Origin: DASUPK01 sp963797265
Lineage (GTDB): Bacteria > Actinomycetota > Thermoleophilia > Solirubrobacterales > 70-9
Assembly (NCBI GenBank): GCA_963797265.1
Contig: CAWCOY010000003.1
Location: forward strand, 310,001 to 374,000
DNA length: 64,000 bases
Reading direction: 5' to 3'
A program made the translations under genes and the position numbers. Of this stretch, positions 33,334 through 41,462 are shown piece after piece; position 1 is the first letter of the stretch; every line of letters starts with the position of its first letter. Under the pieces are notes generated by a model that searched no databases, was not told where the DNA came from, and was given only the letters and a program-made list of their open reading frames with translations.

Positions 33334-33745
33334 TTAAGGTCGGTCGATCAGGAGTCGGCGTAGCTCGCCGAGGAAACGTTCGAGCTCGGGATTCTTCATC
33401 CGGTTCCCGGGCGTCTCGCGCGCCATCTGCAGGAGACCCAAGTAAGTCGCGTAGGCGATCCGCGCACGATCGCGGGCGGTCCGTTCCGTAAGCCCAGCTC
33501 CCGATACGTCTCGCTCAGCCGATCCAGGCGCGCCGCATTCACCCGCGAGACCGCTGAGCGCACGCGCGGGTCGTCAAGCTCCCCATCAGCCGGCCGTGGA
33601 CCGAGGGCGCGCCGCTCTGGCTGAATTCGGTCGCGACGCGGAGCACCGCGGCGAGACGCTCAGCCGGATCGTCGATGGCCCGGAATTGCTCGACCTGTTC
33701 CTCGGCATGGGAGTGTTCCCAGGTCTCGAGAGCGGCCTCTCGTCG
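33334..33745 (-). pseudogene. TetR regulator remnant (ligand domain only, two frameshifts)
   Basis: Reading the minus strand, three frame segments join into a TetR C-terminal domain: REAALETWEHSHAEEQVEQF through GRLMGS, then DDPRVRSAVSRVNAARLDRL, then ERTARDRARIAYATYLGLLQ to ELRRLLIDRP and a TAA at 33334-33336. The breaks are near 33575 and 33490. The N-terminal HTH is missing; at its expected place the sequence runs into a metallo-beta-lactamase fragment on the other strand. Clearly a pseudogene. Confidence 0.75.
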
Positions 33746-34068
33746 AGCGGGTGCTCGCCGACGGTGCTGACGTCGCGGGCTTTCGCGTCGTCCACGCCCC
33801 CGGGCACAGTCCGGGCGAGGTCATCTACTTCCGCGAGTCAGACCGGGTGGCGATCTGCGGGGACGTGATCCGCAACCTGAGCCATGCGACGCTGCGGCCG
33901 AAGCTCCAGGAGCCGCCCGAGCAGTTCAACTCGGATACCGCCGAGAACCGGCCCTCGATCCGCAAGCTCGCGGCGCTCGAGCCCTCACTGATCCTGCCCG
34001 GCCACGGGGACGCGGTCCGCGACATGGACCAGTTCAAGCGGTTCGTCGACGCGTTGCCGACCGACTAG
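33736..34068 (+). pseudogene. metallo-beta-lactamase fold hydrolase remnant (N-terminal half missing)
   Basis: The frame carries LVERVLADGADVAGFRVVHAPGHSPGEVIYF, AICGDVIRN and LILPGHGDAVRDMDQFKRFVDAL: the second half of an MBL-fold hydrolase, including the metal ligands of APGHSPG, CGD and PGHGD. The zinc motif HxHxDH and the first beta-sheet are absent. Upstream of 33733 the sequence belongs to the TetR remnant on the opposite strand. No good start is visible (GTG 33751 possible), so it is probably inactive. Confidence 0.72.
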
Positions 34069-34070
34069 AG

Positions 34071-34337
34071 CTAGGCCTTCGACTTGTAGTACTCGAGATT
34101 GATCTCGGTGTACTTCTGCCACTCCTCCGGGAGCTGGTCCTCGGCGAAGCAGGCGTCCACCGGGCAGGCCTCGACGCAGGCGTCGCAGTCGATGCACTCG
34201 TCCGGATCGATGAAGAGCTGCTGGACGTTGTCGTAGTCGGGCTCGTCCGGCGTCGGATGAATGCAGTCGACGGGGCAGACCTCGACGCAGGAGTTGTCCT
34301 TCTCGCCGATGCAGGGCTCCGCGATGACGTATGCCAA
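34071..34337 (-). CDS. fdxA: 7Fe-type ferredoxin
   Basis: 88-residue electron carrier. C9, C17 and C21 in CIGEKDNSCVEVCPVDC form the 3Fe-4S site pattern (C-x7-C-x3-CP), and CIDCDACVEACP forms the 4Fe-4S site. This is the classical actinobacterial seven-iron ferredoxin with a short acidic tail. The start is TTG 34337, supported because the family N-terminus is TYVIAEPC-like. It may feed electrons to cytochrome P450s or other oxidoreductases; none is adjacent. Convergent with the MBL remnant (2 bp gap). Confidence 0.95.
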   Translation of the reverse strand: MAYVIAEPCIGEKDNSCVEVCPVDCIHPTPDEPDYDNVQQLFIDPDECIDCDACVEACPVDACFAEDQLPEEWQKYTEINLEYYKSKA

Positions 34338-34450
34338 GGCGCCTATTCCTTTCCGGAATCGTGATTGCGATTGCGGCGCCCATCGGGCGCCGCGGGACGC
34401 GACATTTTAGGTGAGTGGCCGCCTCGGTGGGCGGTCGTGGCTGGTGGCTT

Positions 34451-35356
34451 ATGGTCCGCCCGGTGATCCTGCTCACGGGAGCAACCGGCGTCGTCGGCGG
34501 CGAGCTCCTGCCGGCGCTGCTCGCGGACGGGAGCGAGGTGCGCGCCCTCGTCCGGGATCCGCGGAAGCTCGGTGAGCATCGGGTCGACGTCCAGATCGCC
34601 CTGGGGGACATCGGCGACCCCTTCCTACTGCGTCACGCGATGCGGGGCGTGGACACGGTCATTCACCTGGCGGGGACCATCCGGGACCAGCCCGGCGGCA
34701 CCATCGAGCAGCTCAACGGGCTCGCCACCGTGCGCCTGCTGCGCTCGGCCGAGCGGGCCGGGGTGGAGCGCTTCGTCTTCTTCTCGGCGATGGGCGCGAC
34801 CGCGTTCCAGCGAACCCGCTTCTTCCGCTCCAAGGCGCTAGCCGAGCATGCCGTGCGTGAGTCCCCGCTCGAGACCACCGTCTTCGCTCCCTCGATCATC
34901 TATCGCCCTGGGGATCCCTGGATCAGGCTGCTCGAGCGCTTCTCTCTGTTGCCCGCGGTCCCGGTCTCGGGATCCGGCCACGCCCTCTACCAGCCCATCT
35001 GGGCTCGTGACGTGGCGCGCTGCGTCGTCGCCTCGCTCGATGGCGCAGGATCGAATCCGGGCTCGCCCGGCCGCTACGAATTGGCCGGCCCCGAGCTGCT
35101 CTCCTACGACGACATCGTCGAAGTCGTCATGGAGGCGAGTGGGCGGGAGCGGCCTCTGGTGCACGTGCCCCTTCCCTTGGTGCGCGGCGGGCTGCGGGCG
35201 CTCGAGCTGCTCGTCGGACGTTCGGTGTTCGCCACCTGGGAGGAGGCGGAGTTGATGGAGGTGCCGATGACGAGCGAGCGCGGCACCGCCGACGCGGAAC
35301 GCCTCGGGGTCGAGCCGCGTTCGATGGGGGCGGTGCTGGGCGCGCGATCTGCCTGA
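34451..35356 (+). CDS. NAD(P)-binding epimerase/NDUFA9-like SDR protein
   Basis: 301 residues. Extended-SDR Rossmann motif ILLTGATGVVGGELLPALLADG, then DTVIHLAGTIRD, FVFFSAMGATAFQRTRFFRSKALAEH (the YxxxK tyrosine is not present, as in atypical SDRs) and FAPSIIYRPGDPW. Proteins of this NDUFA9/YwnB-like group bind NAD(P)H; some serve ubiquinone or quinone biosynthesis, but the substrate cannot be read from sequence. Starts at ATG 34451 without a clear ribosome binding site. Confidence 0.85.
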   Translation: MVRPVILLTGATGVVGGELLPALLADGSEVRALVRDPRKLGEHRVDVQIALGDIGDPFLLRHAMRGVDTVIHLAGTIRDQPGGTIEQLNGLATVRLLRSAERAGVERFVFFSAMGATAFQRTRFFRSKALAEHAVRESPLETTVFAPSIIYRPGDPWIRLLERFSLLPAVPVSGSGHALYQPIWARDVARCVVASLDGAGSNPGSPGRYELAGPELLSYDDIVEVVMEASGRERPLVHVPLPLVRGGLRALELLVGRSVFATWEEAELMEVPMTSERGTADAERLGVEPRSMGAVLGARSA

Positions 35357-35365
35357 GGGCCCCCG

Positions 35366-35746
35366 CTACTGCCGGACGTTCAGCGCGGCGCGCAGAGCCT
35401 CGATGTCCTCAGATCCAAAGACGATCCTGTTGCGGGTCGCGACGTAGATGAGGTCGAGGTTGACCCCGGCGCGGGCGATCTTGTGGGTCAGGTCAGCGAG
35501 CACGCCAGGGCGGTCTTCGACCTCGACGACGACGACCTCGCGTTCGCCGGTCACGGCAACGTGAGATATCGCCAGGGCGTGCTTCGCCGCCTCGCCATGC
35601 GGCACGAGGATGTGGAGCTCGGCCCGGTCCCCTGGTCCCACGCATGTTGCGGCCGCGATATTGACGCCGGCATCGCTGATGGCGTCCGCGACGTCCGCCA
35701 GCGCGCCCGGGGTGTTCGCGACGTCGATGACCAGGTCGATCGCCAT
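35366..35746 (-). CDS. tandem ACT-domain protein
   Basis: 126 residues comprising two ACT domains: IDVANTPGALADVADAISDAGVNIAAATC and VEVEDRPGVLADLTHKIARAGVNLDLIYVATRNRIVF. ACT domains bind amino acids and regulate metabolism; with no catalytic partner attached this is a stand-alone sensor or regulatory subunit. Starts at ATG 35746 with an AGGAG ribosome binding site. Follows the small membrane-protein gene on the same strand (15 bp gap). Confidence 0.87.
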   Translation of the reverse strand: MAIDLVIDVANTPGALADVADAISDAGVNIAAATCVGPGDRAELHILVPHGEAAKHALAISHVAVTGEREVVVVEVEDRPGVLADLTHKIARAGVNLDLIYVATRNRIVFGSEDIEALRAALNVRQ

Positions 35747-35761
35747 AGCTCCTGTCCACTC

Positions 35762-36028
35762 TCAGCGTACTTCCGACGACGAGCTTCGCACTCGATCGAT
35801 CGCGAGTAATGCCGCCCCCGCGATGAGCTCGAGGAGACCGCCGATCAGCGAGACGTACGAGATCGCGTCGACGGTGCCCTGCGACGGCTCGTCCGGGACG
35901 TCGAGGCCGGAGAGCAGGTGGTCGTAGAGCCAGCGGTAGAGGTGCTCGGGGGCCTCGAGGAAGTGCAGCCCCAGGGTGATCGCCGAACCGAGGATCAGCA
36001 GCAACCCGGCGGTTCGCAGCGTTGTCAC
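35762..36028 (-). CDS. small two-helix membrane protein of unknown function
   Basis: 88 residues from GTG 36028, with hydrophobic helices TAGLLLILGSAITLGLHFL and AISYVSLIGGLLELIAGAALLAI, and a short loop with EHLYRWLYDHLLSG. It lies downstream of the groEL terminator and upstream of the ACT protein. An upstream GTG (36100) exists but would place the terminator hairpin inside the gene, so the shorter start is preferred. No family recognised. Confidence 0.6.
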   Translation of the reverse strand: MTTLRTAGLLLILGSAITLGLHFLEAPEHLYRWLYDHLLSGLDVPDEPSQGTVDAISYVSLIGGLLELIAGAALLAIDRVRSSSSEVR

Positions 36029-36044
36029 GCCAGGCAGGAAAGCA

Positions 36045-36138
36045 AGAGGCCCGGCTTGCGCCGGGCCTCTCTTGAAGTCGCCCGCGTTTGATGCGGGCAC
36101 TCGCCTGTTAGTGGCGAGAGTAGCGCGGCGAAAGCCGC
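36045..36138 (-). terminator. four-hairpin array downstream of groEL ending in a terminator
   Basis: Directly after the groEL stop come four perfect stems: GCGGC/GCCGC (36125-36138), CTCGCC/GGCGAG (36100-36118), GCCCGC/GCGGGC (36080-36098) and AGAGGCCCGGC/GCCGGGCCTCT (36045-36070, 11 bp, 4-base loop). The last, followed on the minus strand by TTGCTTTCC, is the probable terminator; the others may protect the 3' end of the abundant groEL mRNA. Confidence 0.75.
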
Positions 36139-37776
<1,638 letters not shown>

Positions 37777-37807
37777 ATGTCCGTTTCCTCCTTCCTAAGT
37801 GCCTTGG

Positions 37808-38095
37808 CTAGTCGACCTTCGCGAGCACGTCCGACTCCCGCAGGACGAGCAGCTCGTCGCCGTCAACGGTGATCTCGGTGCCTCCGTACTTGGAGTAGAG
37901 GACCTCGTCGCCCTCGTTCACGTCGAGGGGGCGGCGTGTGCCGTCCTCCTTGACCTCTCCGTCGCCGACAGCGAGCACCTTGCCCTTCTGCGGCTTTTCC
38001 TTCGCGGTGTCGGGGAGGACGATCCCGCTAGCGGTCGTCTCCTCCTCCTCGACCGCCTGAACGATCAGGCGGTCGCCAAGCGGCTTCAGCTTCAT
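37808..38095 (-). CDS. groS: co-chaperonin GroES
   Basis: 95-residue ring co-chaperonin. KLKPLGDRLIVQAVEEEETTASGIVLPDTAKEKPQKGKV and the mobile-loop/roof segments are canonical; LYSKYGGTEI and LVLRESDVLAKV close the protein. ATG 38095 has the ribosome binding site AGGAGG seven bases upstream; a second ATG at 38101 is too close to that site. First gene of the groESL operon. Confidence 0.97.
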   Translation of the reverse strand: MKLKPLGDRLIVQAVEEEETTASGIVLPDTAKEKPQKGKVLAVGDGEVKEDGTRRPLDVNEGDEVLYSKYGGTEITVDGDELLVLRESDVLAKVD

Positions 38096-38145
38096 CGGCA
38101 TTCCTCCTGGGTCAATTAGGCGTTGATGGGAAGCTTCTCGGTGCG

Positions 38146-38172
38146 TTGGCACTCTCGATAGGAGAGTGCCAG
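38146..38172. promoter_or_regulatory. CIRCE element (HrcA operator) upstream of groESL
   Basis: TTGGCACTC-N9-GAGTGCCAG, with perfect 8-base core arms, matches the CIRCE consensus TTAGCACTC-N9-GAGTGCTAA closely. It lies 51 bp upstream of groS and predicts heat-shock control by the HrcA repressor, whose gene is not in the window. Confidence 0.93.
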
Positions 38173-38228
38173 GCCGCTGTGATTGTAGCCAGCGAGCGGC
38201 TTCGGCCGAAGCCGACCTGGCGCTCCGG

Positions 38229-38702
38229 CTAGTCGAGTGCCAGGAGCCTGGCTCCGAGCAGCTCTGCCAGGCCCCGTCCGCCGTTCCGCATCACGTAATC
38301 GTGGTTCGACTGGAAGGCGGACCGGGCCAGCGGGGCGAGCGCGTTCATCCAGGCCTTCGTCGTGTGCACGTTCCACTCGTAGATCACCGCGGTCAGGCCG
38401 TCCTGCTCGAAGAGATGCCAGCGCCCCATGCCGGCCAGCTCGCCGGTCGCGTCTCCCTCCAGGAGCCGAGGTCGGTCAACCAGGGTGGTCCGGATGTGGA
38501 ACTCGACCCGGTACGGCAGCTTCGCCTTCCAGACGTAGCGGCCGTACTGGCCGACGCCGTTCTCATCGCCCTCCTCGAGCTTCTCCGCCTCCAGCACGCC
38601 CTTCCACCACTCCGGCCAGCGCTCGGAGTCGTAGATCGCGTCCCAGACCCGCTCGCGGTCGGCATCCAGCAGCCAGGTGGTGAGGAACCGGTACTCAGTC
38701 AT
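38229..38702 (-). CDS. SRPBCC/START-like domain protein (polyketide cyclase/dehydrase-like)
   Basis: 157 residues: EYRFLTTWLLDADRERVWDAIYDSERWPEWWKGV is the standard opening of SRPBCC hydrophobic-ligand proteins, followed by YRVEFHIRTTLVDRP and a long C-terminal helix (ALAPLARSAFQSNHDYVMRNGGRGLAELLG). It binds a lipophilic molecule or assists a ring-closing reaction; function not predictable further. Confidence 0.82.
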   Translation of the reverse strand: MTEYRFLTTWLLDADRERVWDAIYDSERWPEWWKGVLEAEKLEEGDENGVGQYGRYVWKAKLPYRVEFHIRTTLVDRPRLLEGDATGELAGMGRWHLFEQDGLTAVIYEWNVHTTKAWMNALAPLARSAFQSNHDYVMRNGGRGLAELLGARLLALD

Positions 38703-38720
38703 GCGGTCGCGCGAGCAGCG

Positions 38721-39125
38721 TCAGTTGCGAGACGGCGCTTCTCCATTCCCAAATTGCGTCGATGGCCTTTCGACGATTTGGGAGAAGCGGATCACCGTGA
38801 CCGTGTCGTCCTCGCCGATCGGCCGGGTGTAGATCTTCTGCAGGAAGTCAACGGTCTCGTCGCGCCGGCGGAATTCCGGGTTGTCGTGCTCGATGTCGCG
38901 GGGGGAGAGCTCCTCGACCTTCTTCACTTCGACGTCGTCGATGACGGCGGCGAAGATCTTCTCCCGCGGCTGGTGGCGGTAGCCGATCGTGATCCAGACG
39001 ACCTGACCGCGCTTGTACTTGCGCGACTTGTCCCCGAGGCGGATCGTGGCGGTCTTCCGGCCGCTGCGCAGCTGGTCGACGAAGACCGGCGAGTAGAAGT
39101 TGAGGACGTAGAGCGCGGAGTTCAC
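38721..39125 (-). CDS. ASCH-domain (PUA-like) protein
   Basis: 134 residues with the ASCH signature FYSPVFVDQLRSGRKTATIRLGDKSRKYKRGQVVWITIGY. ASCH domains share the PUA fold and are thought to bind RNA; some cleave RNA. Begins at GTG 39125; TAGGCT ends 6 bases upstream and there is no ribosome binding site, so this looks leaderless. Downstream (same strand) is the SRPBCC gene. Confidence 0.82.
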   Translation of the reverse strand: MNSALYVLNFYSPVFVDQLRSGRKTATIRLGDKSRKYKRGQVVWITIGYRHQPREKIFAAVIDDVEVKKVEELSPRDIEHDNPEFRRRDETVDFLQKIYTRPIGEDDTVTVIRFSQIVERPSTQFGNGEAPSRN

Positions 39126-39139
39126 GGCGCGAGCCTACT

Positions 39140-39805
39140 TCAGTCCGGCGGTGTGAAGCCCTCGGCGCCGATCAGGGGGACGAACCGGCACGGGCCGATC
39201 GTCTCCTGCCGGAGGTCCCCGTTCTCGCGGACGAAGGCGGTGAGCAGATCGGCGGACCCGGTCGCGATCGGGACGACCAGCCGGCCGTCGGTTGCCAGCT
39301 CGGCGAGCATGCTGTGCGGGGCCTCCGGTGAGGCCGCGTGGACGGCGATCGCGTCGTAGGGCGCCTCCTCGGGATGGCCGCGGCTGCCGTCGCCGACGAT
39401 CACCTCGACATTCTCGATGCCGAGTTCCCGGAGCCGCTCGCGCGCCCACTCCCCGAGCTCGGGAAGGCGCTCGATGCTCACCACGTGGCTCGCCAATTGC
39501 GACAACACCGCCGCCGAATAGCCGGAGCCGGTGCCGATCTCGAGCACGTTCTCGTCTCCGTTCAGTCTCAGCGCCTGGCAGATCGCCGCGACGACCCACG
39601 GCTGGGAGATCGTCTGATCGTGGCCGATCGGCAGTGCCGAGTCGTTGTAGGCGCTCCGGCGCACGCCCTCCGGAACGAAGTGCTCGCGAGGCACCGCTCC
39701 CATCGCGGCGAGGACCCGCTCGTCCGAGATGCCGCGGCGACGGAGCTGGCGCTCGACCATCGAGGCGCGCTGCTCGGCGAAGTCAGGATCGCCGCGGAGA
39801 GACAC
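39140..39805 (-). CDS. pcm: protein-L-isoaspartate O-methyltransferase
   Basis: 221 residues. It repairs damaged isoaspartyl residues using S-adenosylmethionine. The diagnostic segments ERQLRRRGISDERVLAAMGAVPREHFVPE, YNDSALPIGHDQTISQPWVVA and the SAM motif VLEIGTGSGYSAAVLSQLA are all present, with RLVVPI near the C-terminus. The start is uncertain: GTG 39805 lies in the edge of a palindromic repeat element; ATG 39760 would still give a complete enzyme. Confidence 0.93.
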   Translation of the reverse strand: MSLRGDPDFAEQRASMVERQLRRRGISDERVLAAMGAVPREHFVPEGVRRSAYNDSALPIGHDQTISQPWVVAAICQALRLNGDENVLEIGTGSGYSAAVLSQLASHVVSIERLPELGEWARERLRELGIENVEVIVGDGSRGHPEEAPYDAIAVHAASPEAPHSMLAELATDGRLVVPIATGSADLLTAFVRENGDLRQETIGPCRFVPLIGAEGFTPPD

Positions 39806-39971
39806 TAGTGGGGCCTCCCACGACCATTGGCCGGAAATGACGGGCCCAGGCGGCGCCAGCTGGCGTCCTCGGTCGCCCAAATAGTCCCTGCTATTTGGGC
39901 TCCCTGCGTCCTTGCCTGGCGGCGCCTGGCCCGCGTCATTCCCTGGACAAGGTTGTGGGACACCCCACTAG
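39805..39971. repeat. 167 bp imperfect palindromic element with CTAG ends
   Basis: The two halves (about 80 bases each) are imperfect inverted repeats around a TCCCTG loop. Outer ends CTAGTGGGG (39805-39813) and CCCCACTAG (39963-39971) are perfect, as are the inner arms CCCAAATAG (39876-39884) and CTATTTGGG (39891-39899). In between, about two thirds of positions pair. It contains no gene. The end supplies the TAG stop of the crp gene, and pcm starts at the other end. It resembles a REP/MITE-like intergenic repeat; a long hairpin in RNA is likely. Confidence 0.75.
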
Positions 39972-40666
39972 AAAATGTAGGCGTCGAGCCGCTCGGGCTC
40001 GATCACGGTGACCCGGCCGCGACCGACCTGGACCACGCCCGCCCGCTCCAGGGTTGCGAGAAAGCGGCTGACGCTCTCGCGCGACGTGCCCGCCATCTGG
40101 GCGAGGTCCGACTGGCGCAGCCGGATCGTCACCCCATCCTTGACGATCGGCGTCACAGTCTCCTCCGCGAGCAGCTGGTTGAGGACGCCCGCGACCCGGC
40201 TGGGGACGGTCTGGAAGGACTGCCGAGCGATCCGCTCGTTCGCCTCGCGCAGCCGGCGGGTCAGGGCCACGACGAGCTTCTCCGCCATCCCGGCATGGGA
40301 GCGGATCAAACTGCGCATGTCGGTCGCCGGCAGGGCCAGCAGCTCGGTGTTCTCCGCGGCCTCGACGCTGGCCGAGCGGCGCTCCCCGTCGAGCATCGCG
40401 AGCTCGCCGAAGATCGCACCCGGGCCGAGCGTCGCCAGTGTGATCACCCGACCGTCGGAGTGCTGGCGTGTGACGCGGCAGCTGCCACGGCTGACGATGT
40501 AGCAGGCGTCTCCGGGGTCGCCCTCGTGGAAGACCCTCGTCTCGCTCGGGTAGCTGCGCGGGATCGCGACCTGGGCTACCCGGTCGAGCTCGTCGGGTGA
40601 AAGCTCAGAGAACAACGGCACCGTCCCGAGCAGCTCGACGATTTCAGCTCTCGCTCGACTCTCCAT
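39968..40666 (-). CDS. Crp/Fnr-family transcriptional regulator
   Basis: 232 residues. The cyclic nucleotide-binding domain (LFSELSPDELDRVAQVAIPRSYPSETRVFHEGDPGD, GAIFGELAMLDGERRSASVEA) contains the FGE-x-A-L/M-x-R-x-A-type phosphate-binding cassette, so cAMP binding is plausible. The C-terminal winged helix is KDGVTIRLRQSDLAQMAGTSRESVSRFL. A ribosome binding site (GAGGTGGG) precedes ATG 40666. The stop codon lies inside the palindromic element. Confidence 0.9.
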   Translation of the reverse strand: MESRARAEIVELLGTVPLFSELSPDELDRVAQVAIPRSYPSETRVFHEGDPGDACYIVSRGSCRVTRQHSDGRVITLATLGPGAIFGELAMLDGERRSASVEAAENTELLALPATDMRSLIRSHAGMAEKLVVALTRRLREANERIARQSFQTVPSRVAGVLNQLLAEETVTPIVKDGVTIRLRQSDLAQMAGTSRESVSRFLATLERAGVVQVGRGRVTVIEPERLDAYIF

Positions 40667-40688
40667 TCCCACCTCGGATTATCGCGGT

Positions 40689-41459
40689 TCAGGCCGCTTG
40701 GCACCGGGGGCACCAATAGGTCGTCCGTGCCTCATCTCCCTGCGCCCGCGATTGGATCGGCGCACCGCAGCCCGGACACGGCTTTCCCGCCCGCCGGTAG
40801 ATGCGCTTCGGCTGGCGGCCGGTCTCCACGGCCTCGAGCATCAGGTCGCGGGTCGCGGCGAGGACATCGACGAGATCGCCATCATTGAGAGACTCGAGCG
40901 GGCGATTCGGATCGACCCGGGCGGCGAAGCAGCCCTCGGACTTGAAGATGTTCCCGATGCCGGCCACCAGCCTCTGGCCGAGAAGCGCCTGGCCGAGCTC
41001 GATGTCCGGTGCGATCGCTCGCATGCGAGCGACGGCGACGGCCGGATCGAAGTCGTCGGCCAGCACGTCCGGCCCAAGGCGCGCGAGCTTCGGGTCGCGC
41101 CGCAGCTGCGCTTCGGTGACGATCCGCATCGTCGAGCCGCCGAAGTTGACCGCCTCGGCGCCGTTGCCCGTCAGCGCGATCCAGGCCTGGGAGCGGGGAC
41201 GGCGCCAGCGTTCGCCCTCGCGATAGAGCTGCCAGCTCCCGCGCATGCCGAGGTGGCTGTGAAGGACGAGCTCGCCGACGAAGTGGAGCAGCAGGTGCTT
41301 GCCGCGGCTCTCGACCCGCTCGAGGACGCGACCCTCGACCTGGCTGGCAGCTAGGCCCGAGGGTCGTCGCGGCCCTGGGGTGCGGACCGAGATCTCCTCT
41401 CCGGCGAGGGTCGCGTCCAGCCGGCGGGCGATCCGCAGGATCGAGTCCCCCTCGGCCAT
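40689..41459 (-). CDS. nei: Fpg/Nei-family DNA glycosylase (Nei2-like) with Ala2 in place of Pro2
   Basis: 256 residues. Base-excision enzyme: N-terminal AEGDSILRIARRLDATL, H2TH helices (GQALLGQRLVAGIGNIFKSEG) and the C-terminal zinc finger CPGCGAPIQ...YWCPRCQ. Family members use Pro2 as nucleophile (MPEGD); here the codon is GCC, giving MAEGD, with Glu3 retained. An N-terminal amine can still form a Schiff base (known for Val2 in NEIL3), so it may be active with altered chemistry. Adjacent to lhr, as in mycobacteria. Confidence 0.92.
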   Translation of the reverse strand: MAEGDSILRIARRLDATLAGEEISVRTPGPRRPSGLAASQVEGRVLERVESRGKHLLLHFVGELVLHSHLGMRGSWQLYREGERWRRPRSQAWIALTGNGAEAVNFGGSTMRIVTEAQLRRDPKLARLGPDVLADDFDPAVAVARMRAIAPDIELGQALLGQRLVAGIGNIFKSEGCFAARVDPNRPLESLNDGDLVDVLAATRDLMLEAVETGRQPKRIYRRAGKPCPGCGAPIQSRAQGDEARTTYWCPRCQAA

Positions 41460-41462
41460 CGC

